This document shows positions 36,425 to 44,429 of a DNA stretch of 53,757 nucleotides, in pieces (within the stretch, counting starts at the first letter, position 1; each line of letters opens with the position of its first letter). Source of the DNA: Nocardia cyriacigeorgica (lineage in GTDB: Bacteria; Actinomycetota; Actinomycetes; Mycobacteriales; Mycobacteriaceae); assembly GCF_010858045.1 (NCBI RefSeq), contig NZ_JAAGVC010000036.1:1-53757 (forward strand). The letters run 5' to 3'. The notes below the pieces were generated by a model, which was given only the letters and a program-made list of their open reading frames with translations, made no database searches and was not told the origin of the DNA. Made by a program: the position numbers and the translations under genes.

Positions 36425-36891
36425 CCACGCTCGTCGATTTCACACTGGAAAACCGCTGCGTCAGCTATCGGCGCGAATTCCAGTTCCCAGCCGTTATCGA
36501 CCCCACCTCACGACGCATCCTGCTGAAAATGGGCGCCCGCTACGGCGCCATCACCATGCCCGCCGAACTCGGCGAACAAGTACAGCAGCGGCTGCGCCTG
36601 GCAGGCATCGCCGGCCCCGTCGTCGCCCACCCACGCGCCCGGCGCTGGACCTTCCTCACCGGCCCCGCCCGGCCCGACAGCCTCAGCGCCGCCGAATCGG
36701 CCGAACTCTTCCGCCTCTACGCCACCGTCGCCAGCGCAGGCAGCCACATCGTGCTGCCCTCCCCCGACGACGAACGCACCGGCTACCGCAGCTGGGTACA
36801 GGCCCCCGAAAGCGGCACCGACCGGCCACCGCAGAGCGCCGTCATCGAGGCCACCCGAGCACTCGGCACCCGCACGATCAGCCGAGGGTAG
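36421..36891 (+). CDS. Conserved actinobacterial hypothetical protein
   Basis: A 156-residue soluble protein. Central blocks are GARYGAITMPAELGEQVQQR, PVVAHPRARRWTFLTGPARP and HIVLPSPDDERTGYRSWVQ. I recall short proteins with this GPxxxHPRSRRWTFL and LPSP pattern in Nocardia and Rhodococcus, often multi-copy and of unknown function, sometimes named after primase-polymerases; I would not assign that activity. GTG 36421 overlaps the stop of the small ORF. It converges with rpe and replaces the ribD-lprG segment of related genomes. Confidence 0.75.
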   Translation: MTTLVDFTLENRCVSYRREFQFPAVIDPTSRRILLKMGARYGAITMPAELGEQVQQRLRLAGIAGPVVAHPRARRWTFLTGPARPDSLSAAESAELFRLYATVASAGSHIVLPSPDDERTGYRSWVQAPESGTDRPPQSAVIEATRALGTRTISRG

Positions 36892-36909
36892 CGGCCCGGC
36901 GACAACCGC

Positions 36910-37602
36910 TCAGCGCGCCCACACCGTGGCGGCCTGCCTGCGCAGCGTCTCCACGGTGGCGCCGGGATCAGCGGTGTTGTACACCGCGGAGCCCGCGACG
37001 AAACAATCGATACCGGCCGCAGCGGCTTGCTCGATGGTGTCGGCATTGATACCGCCGTCGATCTCCACCACCAGCCGCAACTCCCCCGAATCCACCAGGC
37101 GCCGCACCGTACGAGCCTTGTCCAGCACATGCGGAATGAAGGACTGACCGCCGAAACCGGGCTCAACGCTCATCACCAGCAGCGTGTCGAAATCCCGCAG
37201 GATCTCCAGATACGGCTCGATCGGCGTATTCGGCTTCACCGACAGACCCGCCTTCGCTCCCGCCGCCCGGATATCGCGGGCCACCGCCACCGGATCGTCG
37301 GTGGCCTCCGCGTGGAAGGTCACGTTGTAGGCGCCCGCCTCGGCGTACGGCGGCGCCCAGCGGCCCGGATCCTCGATCATCAGATGGCAGTCCAGCGGAA
37401 TGTCGGTGGCCTTCAACAGGCTCTCCACCACCGGCAGGCCCAAGGTCAGATTCGGCACGAAATGCGCGTCCATCACATCGACATGCAGCCAGTCGGCGGT
37501 GGACACGGCATTCGCCTCGTCCGCGAGGTGAGCGAAATCGGCGGACAGGATCGACGGAGCGATCATCGGGGACTCGGGGCGGGAGAACGTCGGCGTGGAC
37601 AC
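36910..37602 (-). CDS. rpe: Ribulose-phosphate 3-epimerase
   Basis: A 230-residue TIM-barrel enzyme of the pentose-phosphate pathway that interconverts ribulose 5- and xylulose 5-phosphate. APSILSADFAHLADE, LHVDVMDAHFVPNLTLG (metal and catalytic Asp), LDCHLMIEDP, MSVEPGFGGQSF and VEIDGGINADT are all present. GTG 37602 is used; ATG 37566 would begin at MIAPSILSADF. It keeps the conserved placement near rsmB/fmt, but here the rsbW-sigF and mmcQ genes come between. Confidence 0.97.
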   Translation of the reverse strand: MSTPTFSRPESPMIAPSILSADFAHLADEANAVSTADWLHVDVMDAHFVPNLTLGLPVVESLLKATDIPLDCHLMIEDPGRWAPPYAEAGAYNVTFHAEATDDPVAVARDIRAAGAKAGLSVKPNTPIEPYLEILRDFDTLLVMSVEPGFGGQSFIPHVLDKARTVRRLVDSGELRLVVEIDGGINADTIEQAAAAGIDCFVAGSAVYNTADPGATVETLRRQAATVWAR

Positions 37603-37660
37603 AAGGCGGGAGTTTAACCGGCGGGCGCCGCCACTGCGGGGCGGGTCACAGCCGCGGTTG

Positions 37661-37685
37661 GGTTGCCCGGGCCAGGAGTGGGTAG
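37661..37685 (+). promoter_or_regulatory. SigF-type promoter of rsbW-sigF
   Basis: GGTT at 37661-37664, 15 bases, then GGGTAG at 37680-37685, 9 bases before the rsbW start. This resembles the mycobacterial SigF consensus GGTTT-N15-17-GGGTA with one mismatch in the -10 (TAG for TAT). It suggests positive autoregulation of sigF, as known for usfX-sigF. Confidence 0.55.
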
Positions 37686-37694
37686 CCTCATGGC

Positions 37695-38117
37695 GTGATC
37701 AACATTTCGGCGGAACAGGGGCTCTACAGCACCCCGGTGGAGATTCGGGTCGCTGCATCGGTCAGTCAGTTGCCGATCGTGCGCGGGCTCGCCGAAACAC
37801 TGGTCCTGCTCAGTGATTTCACCCTGGACGAAGTGGCCGACATCCGGCTGGCCGTGGACGAGGTGTGCTCGACCCTGATCGCGGTTGCCGCACCCGAGAG
37901 CAGCCTGCACTGCCGATTCACCGTGGGCGATCTCGAACTGCAGGTACGGGTCTCCGGCGTGGCCGCCGAAGAGGGGCTGCCCGATCAGCGCAGCTTCGGC
38001 TGGCATGTGCTGCGCACCCTCACCGATTCGGTGCAAGCCTCCCAGGAACCCTTCGATCAGGCCGTCTCCGGGTACCCCACGACGGTCGAATTCCGTCGCG
38101 TCCGGGGGAAGGCGTAG
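37695..38117 (+). CDS. rsbW: Anti-sigma factor, RsbW/UsfX type
   Basis: A 140-residue GHKL-fold kinase-like protein. The N1 region is DIRLAVDEVCSTLIAVA, and residues GLPDQRSFGWHVLRTLTDSV correspond to the G-box and lid of SpoIIAB-type anti-sigma factors. It should bind and hold the sigma factor encoded next to it until an anti-anti-sigma factor releases it; none is encoded here. The GTG at 37695 follows a SigF-like promoter. Its TAG overlaps the sigF GTG (TAGTG). Confidence 0.9.
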   Translation: MINISAEQGLYSTPVEIRVAASVSQLPIVRGLAETLVLLSDFTLDEVADIRLAVDEVCSTLIAVAAPESSLHCRFTVGDLELQVRVSGVAAEEGLPDQRSFGWHVLRTLTDSVQASQEPFDQAVSGYPTTVEFRRVRGKA

Positions 38118-39028
38118 TGCGCGACGAGGACACCGTGCTCGACCCCTCGGACAATGACGGTGCTCCCGAGACGACCGACCAGCCCGAACCCACCGGCACC
38201 ACCGACCAGCCCCCCGCCGACGCCGAGCAGCCTGCCGACGCCGACGAGGACACGATCGAGACGGCGAGCCAGGTATCCGGCTATGACGACGTCGCGGCGC
38301 TGTTCACCCGGTTGGCCGCCACCGAGGCCGGAACCGACGCCTACACGACGCTGCGTGACGAGCTGATCAACCGCTGCATCCCGCTCGCCGACCACATCGC
38401 CCGCAAGTTCAGTGGACGCGGTGAACCCTTCGATGACCTCACCCAGGTCGCACGCGTCGGGCTGGTGCATGCGGTGGACCGGTTCGACGTCGAACGCGGC
38501 TCGAACTTCCTGTCCTTCGCCGTGCCCACCATCATGGGTGAGGTCCGCCGCTATTTCCGTGACAACACCTGGGCGATGCGGGTGCCGCGACGGGTCAAGG
38601 AAACCCATCTACGCATCGGCGCCGCGGTCGACTCGCTCTCCCAGACGCTCGGCCGCTCGCCCACCGCCAAGGAGATCGCCGCCGAACTCGACGTCGACCC
38701 CGATGAGGTCACCCAGGCCGTCATCGCGGGCAACGCCTACCAGCCCACCTCCATCGACGCCGCCTCCGCCGGACGCGATACCGACGCATCACTGCTCGAC
38801 ACGCTCGGCGAGGAGGAATCCCAGTTCGACCGGGTGGAGGAATATGTCGCCATCCGCCCACTGCTGGACGGCCTGCCCGAACGCGAGCGCCGGATCCTCA
38901 CCATGCGGTTCTTCGAATCCATGACCCAGACCCAGATCGCGCAGCAGATGGGGATCTCGCAGATGCATGTCTCCCGCATCCTGGCGAAAACCCTTGCGCG
39001 GCTTCGGGAGCAGTCCTCGCGGGAGTAG
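38117..39028 (+). CDS. sigF: RNA polymerase sigma factor SigF/SigB family
   Basis: A 303-residue group-3 sigma factor. An acidic, Pro/Thr-rich N-terminal extension (residues 1-55) precedes region 2 (FDDLTQVARVGLVHAVDRFD, FAVPTIMGEVRRYFRDNTWA), region 3 (VPRRVKETHLRIGAAVDSL) and region 4 with the HTH MTQTQIAQQMGISQMHVSRI. SigF proteins in this order direct stress and stationary-phase genes. It is translationally coupled to rsbW. In Mycobacterium tuberculosis usfX-sigF lies elsewhere, so the position between rpe and rsmB is a local rearrangement. Confidence 0.95.
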   Translation: MRDEDTVLDPSDNDGAPETTDQPEPTGTTDQPPADAEQPADADEDTIETASQVSGYDDVAALFTRLAATEAGTDAYTTLRDELINRCIPLADHIARKFSGRGEPFDDLTQVARVGLVHAVDRFDVERGSNFLSFAVPTIMGEVRRYFRDNTWAMRVPRRVKETHLRIGAAVDSLSQTLGRSPTAKEIAAELDVDPDEVTQAVIAGNAYQPTSIDAASAGRDTDASLLDTLGEEESQFDRVEEYVAIRPLLDGLPERERRILTMRFFESMTQTQIAQQMGISQMHVSRILAKTLARLREQSSRE

Positions 39029-39035
39029 CGGCGAG

Positions 39036-39383
39036 TCAGCCGGTGCGTTCGCGTTCCTTGCGCATTTTCGCCGGCGCCGACAGCCACCACGCCGCGTCCA
39101 GCAGTTCCCGCAGCTGGTCGAGCTCGACCCGATCGAGGTCGATGAGGATGTAGGGATAGCCGTCGTAGTGCGGGGTGGTGTAGTACGCGGGATCACCCGA
39201 GGCCAGTAACGCCTTCTTCTCCTCGGGATCGCACAGCAGCACCAGCCCGCCCTCGGCCTCCACTCGCAGCCGCGCGAACCCCTTCTTGCCGACCTTCAAC
39301 GCGGGCGTGCGCCACCAGGTCGACTCCTCGACCCCCGGCAACTGCGTCGCCAGCGCCACCACGCCTGCCCAATCGATCGCCAT
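39036..39383 (-). CDS. MmcQ/YjbR-family protein
   Basis: A 115-residue protein with the MmcQ/YjbR fold, a domain related to DNA-binding CyaY-like folds but of unclear role. MAIDWAGVVALATQLPGVEE, LRVEAEGGLVLLCDPEEK and YPYILIDLDRVELDQLRELL are typical blocks. ATG 39383 is chosen; an in-frame opening to 39470 adds Arg/His-rich sequence unlike the family. It converges with sigF with 7 bases between stops. Confidence 0.9.
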   Translation of the reverse strand: MAIDWAGVVALATQLPGVEESTWWRTPALKVGKKGFARLRVEAEGGLVLLCDPEEKKALLASGDPAYYTTPHYDGYPYILIDLDRVELDQLRELLDAAWWLSAPAKMRKERERTG

Positions 39384-39718
39384 ACCGTTCAGTGTGCGCC
39401 GAGGTCGGGCCTGCGACTTGGATAAATGTCGCCTGGGCACGGAAGCGGATCTGTGATGGCCGTGCGGCACAGGCAGGCCTGCCGCCGACGCGCCGTCACG
39501 CTCCGCCCGCCGGCGGCGCTACCCGCGCCGCCATTGATCGCCGGCACCCGGAACCCGGCACAAGAGCTTGCCGACGAACCGCGACGCGCAAGCGCTGTGC
39601 CCCGGACCTGAGCCCGGATCCGGCCGCCCGGAATCCGAGGGTTGCGATCTCAGCCGCGGCAGCGCGCCTCTCGCGCGGCGACCACCGATCTGACCGAGGA
39701 GACGACCGCGCGGGCGAC
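39384..39718. other. Intergenic region without a gene
   Basis: 335 high-GC bases between the mmcQ start and the end of rsmB. Apparent open frames are Arg/Pro-rich shadows. It should hold the mmcQ promoter at its left end; I see no clear hairpin or operator. Confidence 0.5.
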
Positions 39719-41722
39719 CTACAGCGGTTTTCGCAGGGCCGCCAGGAACATCGCGTCCGTGCCGTGGCGGTGCGGCCAGAGCTGGGCGCCCGGGCCGTGA
39801 CCGAGATCCGGTACGCCGGGAACCAGTTCGCGAGTGTCGAGCTGAACGGCGCCGGTGCGGCGGACGGCGTCGGCGACCACGGCCACGGTTTCCGGCAGGT
39901 GTGGCGAGCAGGTCGAATAGACCACCACCCCGCCGGGGCGCAGCAGTTCCCAGGCGGCGGCCAGCAATTCGCGTTGCAGGACGACCAGTTCGGCGACGTC
40001 GGCGGGGGTGCGGCGCCAGCGGGCTTCGGGTCGGCGGCGCAGCGCGCCGAGACCGGTGCAGGGGGCGTCGACCAGGATGCGGTCGTAGCCGGGAGTCAGT
40101 CCGCTATCGCGGCCGTCGGCCACGTGCACCCGGACCGGAAGATCGACGGTGGCTTTGCGGACGAGTTCGGCACGATGTTCGGCCGGCTCGACCGCGTCCA
40201 CCTGGAAGCCGTCGATGGCGGCGAGCGCGCCGAGCAGCGCCGCTTTACCACCGGGGCCGGCGCACAGGTCGAGCCAGCGACCGTTGTCCGCTCCGTCGAG
40301 CTGCGCGCGGGTGAGCGCGAGCGCGACCAGCTGACTGCCTTCGTCCTGCACCGCGGCCATGCCTTCGCGCACGGGCTCCAGCTTGCCGGGATCGCCACCC
40401 TCGAGATACACCGCATACGGCGACCAGCGGCCCTCGTCCCCGCCGGTGACCAGCGCCAGTTCTTCGGCGGTGATATCGCCGGGCCTGGCCACCAGATGCA
40501 CAGCGGGGCGGGCGTCGTCCGCGGCGAGGGCGTCACCGAGTTCGGCGGCGTCGGCGCCGAGCGCGTCGGCGAAGGCCTGCGCGATCCACGTCGGGTGCGC
40601 GTACTCGAACGCCAGATGGCCGACCGGGTCACGCGGGGCGAGCAGCTCGACCCATTCGGCCGCGTCACGCTCACCCGCCCGCCGCAGCACCGCATTGACG
40701 AAACCGGCTTTGCCCGCGCCGAATTCGGCTCGCGCCAGCGCCACCGAGGTGTCCACCGCGGCGTGCGCGCCGATGCGGGTGCGCAGCAATTGGTAGACGC
40801 CGAGGCGCAGGATGTCGAGCAGCGGGCCGTCGATGTCGGTGACCTCACGGCCGGCGCATTCGGCGATCACCGCGTCCAGCACGCCCTGCGCACGACACGC
40901 CCCGTACCCGAGTTCGGTGGCCAGCGCCGCGTCCCGGCCCTCGAGCCTGCGTTCACGCAACAGCCCGGGCAACACCAGGTTGGCGTAGGCGTCGCGTTCG
41001 CGCACCGCACGCAACGTCTCCAGCGCGACCTCCCGCGCCGGATCGACCGATGGCCGCCGGCCACCGCGATCCTGCGCGCGTCCACCCGTTGCGCTGCGCG
41101 AACCGCCGGTACTGCGCCGGTCGCCGGAACGTTCGGCGCCGCGACCGGCGCTGTCCGAGCCACGCCGATCACCGAAGCGTTCCCCGGCCTGCGCGGCGCG
41201 GCGCCCCGAACTGCCCGAACCACGCCGATCACCCGACTGCGCGCGATCGTCGCCACGCGGACCGCGGCGATCATCGAAACGCTGCCCGGCCTGCGCCGCA
41301 CCGCCGCGACCCGAGACTCCAGAGCCACGGGGACCACCCGTACGCTCGCTCGATTGCGATCCGCCGCCACCCGGACCCCGCGCACCGCGGCGATCATCGA
41401 AACGCTCGCCCGCGCGCGATCCGCCGCGACCGCCGGAATCACGACGGTCACCTCGGCGCTCACCCGACGGCTTGCCGCTTCCACCACTCGACCCACGACG
41501 ATCGCCGAAGGTCCCGCCGGCGCTCGCCGGACCGCGACCGCGACCGGACGAATCCCGGCTCCCTCGACCGGCTTCCCCACTGCGGCGCTCGCCCGACGTC
41601 CGAGCGGAATCCGAAGGTGCCGAAGGTCGTTCGTCCCGGCCGCTACGACCGCCGACCGGCTTGTCACGGTGACGCTCGCCGCTGCCCGTTCGGCTGCGAC
41701 GGTCGCGATCGTTGTCGTTCAT
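39719..41722 (-). CDS. rsmB: 16S rRNA m5C967 methyltransferase (Fmu/RsmB) with long disordered N-terminus
   Basis: A 667-residue protein, about 200 residues longer than the Mycobacterium homologue. Residues of about 1-225 are almost entirely Arg, Gly, Ser, Asp and Ala, with an imperfect repeat AGxRF(D/G)DRRG seen three times and many GDRRG units. From about residue 228 a NusB-like RNA-binding domain begins (DPAREVALETLRAVRERDAY), then the SAM domain with LDLCAGPGGKAALLGALAA and the two Cys of m5C enzymes in VDAPCTGLGALRRRPEARW and YSTCSPHLPET. Its ATG overlaps the fmt stop (ATGA), so the long form is the co-translated one. Confidence 0.93.
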   Translation of the reverse strand: MNDNDRDRRSRTGSGERHRDKPVGGRSGRDERPSAPSDSARTSGERRSGEAGRGSRDSSGRGRGPASAGGTFGDRRGSSGGSGKPSGERRGDRRDSGGRGGSRAGERFDDRRGARGPGGGGSQSSERTGGPRGSGVSGRGGAAQAGQRFDDRRGPRGDDRAQSGDRRGSGSSGRRAAQAGERFGDRRGSDSAGRGAERSGDRRSTGGSRSATGGRAQDRGGRRPSVDPAREVALETLRAVRERDAYANLVLPGLLRERRLEGRDAALATELGYGACRAQGVLDAVIAECAGREVTDIDGPLLDILRLGVYQLLRTRIGAHAAVDTSVALARAEFGAGKAGFVNAVLRRAGERDAAEWVELLAPRDPVGHLAFEYAHPTWIAQAFADALGADAAELGDALAADDARPAVHLVARPGDITAEELALVTGGDEGRWSPYAVYLEGGDPGKLEPVREGMAAVQDEGSQLVALALTRAQLDGADNGRWLDLCAGPGGKAALLGALAAIDGFQVDAVEPAEHRAELVRKATVDLPVRVHVADGRDSGLTPGYDRILVDAPCTGLGALRRRPEARWRRTPADVAELVVLQRELLAAAWELLRPGGVVVYSTCSPHLPETVAVVADAVRRTGAVQLDTRELVPGVPDLGHGPGAQLWPHRHGTDAMFLAALRKPL

Positions 41723-42642
41723 TCGACCACCGCGCCCGGCTCGAGGCGGGCGCCGCGGGCCCAGTCCAGGGCCGCCATCATGCGTTTGCCTTGCGGCTGC
41801 ACCTGATTCAGGCGGACAGCGGTCGTCGCGGTGCCGACGTAGACACCGGTCTTACGGACCTCGATGTGCCGCTCCGGCAGCTGATCCTCGACCAATTCGA
41901 CCGGGCCCAGCTTGAGCCGGTTGCCCGCGACGACGGTCCAGGCGCCGGGGGCCGGGGTGACGGCGCGGATGCGGCGGCTGATGGCGAGGGCGGGCTGATC
42001 CCAGCGCACCCGCGCCGCCTCCACCGAGAGTTTCGGGGCATAGGACACTCCGTCGGTGGGCTGCGGAACCGCTTGCAGGGTCCCGTCTTCCACGCCGTCG
42101 AGGGTCTTCTCCAAGAGGACGGCGCCGCTGTCGGCCAGCCGGTCGAGCAGCTCGCCCGCGGTGTCGGTGACGGAGATGCGTTCGGTCACCACGCCGAAGA
42201 CCGGGCCGGTGTCGAGTCCGGTCTCGATCTGGAAGGTGGAGGCGCCGGTGAATTCGTCGCCGGCGTCGATGGCCGCCTGTACCGGTGCGGCACCCCGCCA
42301 GGCGGGCAGCAGCGAGAAGTGCAGGTTGATCCAGCCGTAGCGCGGAATGTCGAGTACCTGCCGCGGCAGCAGCGCGCCATAGGCCACCACCGGGCAGCAG
42401 TCGGGCGCCAATTCGGTGAGCTGGGCGACGAATTCCGGGTCGGCGGGGCGGGCCGGGGTGAGCACCGGGATGCCGTGCTCGTCGGCCAATGTGCCGACCG
42501 GCGACCGGGTGACCTTGCGGCCACGTCCGGCGACGGCATCGGGCCGGGTGATCACCGCGACCACCTCATGGCGAGCGGAGTCGATGAACCGCCGCAGCGA
42601 CGGCACCGCGGGTTCGGGTGTGCCCGCGAACACGATCCGCAT
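41719..42642 (-). CDS. fmt: Methionyl-tRNA formyltransferase
   Basis: A 307-residue enzyme that formylates initiator Met-tRNA using 10-formyltetrahydrofolate. The N-terminal domain has VFAGTPEPAVPSLRRF, the catalytic block INLHFSLLPAWRGAAPVQAA and ETGLDTGPV; the C-terminal OB-like tRNA domain begins at about residue 205. It overlaps def at its start (TGATG) and rsmB at its end (ATGA), so def-fmt-rsmB are one coupled operon, joining formylation and deformylation of nascent proteins. Confidence 0.98.
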   Translation of the reverse strand: MRIVFAGTPEPAVPSLRRFIDSARHEVVAVITRPDAVAGRGRKVTRSPVGTLADEHGIPVLTPARPADPEFVAQLTELAPDCCPVVAYGALLPRQVLDIPRYGWINLHFSLLPAWRGAAPVQAAIDAGDEFTGASTFQIETGLDTGPVFGVVTERISVTDTAGELLDRLADSGAVLLEKTLDGVEDGTLQAVPQPTDGVSYAPKLSVEAARVRWDQPALAISRRIRAVTPAPGAWTVVAGNRLKLGPVELVEDQLPERHIEVRKTGVYVGTATTAVRLNQVQPQGKRMMAALDWARGARLEPGAVVE

Positions 42643-43184
42643 CAGCGACTCCGCTCGGCGACCGACCGGCTGGGACGCACGGTGATTCCGGCGGCGAACC
42701 AGTCCGATTCCCGGATCGAACGCATCGCGTCCTTGCGGTCGGCGGGCTCGAGCCGGTCGATGAACAGCACACCGTCCAGATGATCGGTTTCGTGCTGCAC
42801 GCAGCGCGCGAGCAGGCCCTCGGCGTCGAACTCGACCGGCGCGCCGGTCATGTCCACGCCGGTGGCCCGTACGCGCAGCGCCCGGCGGGTGTCGTAGCGC
42901 AGGCCGGGGATCGACAGGCAGCCTTCCGGCCCGACCTGCTCGTCGTCGCCGAGCACCGTCCAGCTGGGATTGACCAGGTGACCGGCGGCGTCGCCGGTGT
43001 CGTAGACGAACACCCGCAACCCGACCCCGATCTGCGGGGCGGCCATGCCGACGCCGCCGTCGTCGTGCATGGTCTCGGTGAGGTCGGTGACCAGCTGCCG
43101 CAGCTCACGATCGAATTCGGTGACCTCCGTCGCGCGGGCTCGCAGGATGGGGTCGCCGAACAGGCGAACGGGCTGAATGGTCAC
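42642..43184 (-). CDS. def: Peptide deformylase
   Basis: A 180-residue metallo-enzyme that removes the N-formyl group from new proteins. Motif 1 is GVGMAAPQIG (Met replaces the common Leu), motif 2 EGCLSIPG with the metal-binding Cys, and motif 3 QHETDHLDGVLF with two metal His and the catalytic Glu. The start at GTG 43184 is preceded by GGGAG. It is coupled to fmt. In Mycobacterium tuberculosis def lies elsewhere, while this def-fmt order is common in other actinobacteria. Confidence 0.97.
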   Translation of the reverse strand: MTIQPVRLFGDPILRARATEVTEFDRELRQLVTDLTETMHDDGGVGMAAPQIGVGLRVFVYDTGDAAGHLVNPSWTVLGDDEQVGPEGCLSIPGLRYDTRRALRVRATGVDMTGAPVEFDAEGLLARCVQHETDHLDGVLFIDRLEPADRKDAMRSIRESDWFAAGITVRPSRSVAERSR

Positions 43185-43340
43185 GGCGGCTCCCGGGAGT
43201 ACGGAGGAAAGTCGGTCGCCCCATTCTAGAGAGCACGCCGGGCGGGCCGGAGATCCCGGATGCCGCGACCGATTGCTGGTACAAATCCGGTGCGGTCCGG
43301 GCGGGGTGTCGAGCCCTCCGTCCGGCCGTCTCCGCTCGAC

Positions 43341-44366
43341 TCAGATATTGCCCCCGATGACGACCTGCGGGATGCCGGTGCCCAGCTGCACCGGCTCGCA
43401 CACCGGGGTGGGCGCTGTGGCCGGATCGAGAGCTTCCAGCAACAGTTGCATCACGAACGGGTCGTACACCATGTGGAAGTGACCGGTCATGTTGGCCGGG
43501 CAGCGATCCTGGATCACCACGTTCTCCGCGCCGGGACCGTGCAGCGCGATGTTCTCGAACGGCTGGATCATCTCATCGACGCGGCTGCCGATGGTCACGT
43601 AGTGCACGCCGGGCACGGTGTCGCCGCCGGCGTTCAGTTCGAGCATGATCGGTGAACCCTGCGCCTGCTGCACCGCCGCCAGCGACGTGACCTGCGCGAA
43701 CGCCTCCAGCACTCCGGGGATGGCCTGGGCGATCGGCACCAGCCCGTACATCACCCCGCCGTAGCTGGGCGAGGCGAGCCCGACCCAGCGGCCGACGTTC
43801 TCGGCTCCGCCGAGCTTGTTGATGTAGTAGCGGGTGACATTGGCGCCCTGCGAAAAACCGACCAGATCGACCTTGTCGGCACCGGTCGCCGCGAGCACCT
43901 CGTCGACGAAACCACCGATCTGATGGGCGCTCAGCCGCAGATCTTCGGTGCCGAAGCTGACCGCACCCGGTTTGCCGCCGTAGTTGAGCGCGAACACGCA
44001 GTACCCCTCGGCAGCCAGCCGCGGTGCGATGGCCGACCAGTCGGAATAGGCGCTGGCATCGGTGCCGTGGGCCAGGATGACCGGGCGTGGATGGGCGGCC
44101 GTCGGCGTACAGCCGAAATCGTTGGTGCCCTCCGGTACGGCGTCCGGATGCGATTTCATGTACAGCGCGGCGGCCAGATGATCCGGTTGCGGCGGCGCGG
44201 ACGCTGTCGGTACCAGCGGCGGTCGATATCCGGGCGGCTGGGCCCCTGCCGACCCGGACAGCGCCGTCGCCGAACCGATGAGGACGGCGGCCACCGCGAG
44301 GCCGGCGAGCGCGACGCGACCTCGTTGTGATGTTCCCCGACCCCACAAACCCCGTGTTTGTTCCAT
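43341..44366 (-). CDS. Secreted lipase/esterase, class 2 (EstA/LipB-like)
   Basis: A 341-residue protein with an N-terminal signal segment (VALAGLAVAAVLIGSATALS, ending near GSAGAQ). ILAHGTDASAYSDW gives the oxyanion HG motif, the nucleophile Ser is in VDLVGFSQGANVTRYY, and an acid and His are expected in AGGDTVPGVHYV and MTGHFHMVYDP. This is the class 2 lipase layout in actinobacteria, which hydrolyse extracellular esters. ATG 44366 is preceded by no strong ribosome binding site. It stands alone, downstream of the PadR gene with 62 bases between. Confidence 0.92.
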   Translation of the reverse strand: MEQTRGLWGRGTSQRGRVALAGLAVAAVLIGSATALSGSAGAQPPGYRPPLVPTASAPPQPDHLAAALYMKSHPDAVPEGTNDFGCTPTAAHPRPVILAHGTDASAYSDWSAIAPRLAAEGYCVFALNYGGKPGAVSFGTEDLRLSAHQIGGFVDEVLAATGADKVDLVGFSQGANVTRYYINKLGGAENVGRWVGLASPSYGGVMYGLVPIAQAIPGVLEAFAQVTSLAAVQQAQGSPIMLELNAGGDTVPGVHYVTIGSRVDEMIQPFENIALHGPGAENVVIQDRCPANMTGHFHMVYDPFVMQLLLEALDPATAPTPVCEPVQLGTGIPQVVIGGNI

Positions 44367-44408
44367 ATCACAATGATCTACCCGATCCGCCCGAAAAGCG
44401 CGCCCTGG

Positions 44409-44429
44409 ACGGGGTATTCACCACCCCGT
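44409..44429 (-). terminator. Hairpin at the end of padR
   Basis: ACGGGGT/ACCCCGT, 7-bp stem with a 7-base loop, beginning at the last base of the PadR stop codon. It probably ends that transcript before the lipase gene. Confidence 0.5.

Noticed and set aside
39392..41806. An 804-codon plus-strand frame across rsmB
   Set aside because: It mirrors the repetitive Arg/Gly-rich part and the methyltransferase; low-complexity Ala/Thr/Arg product.
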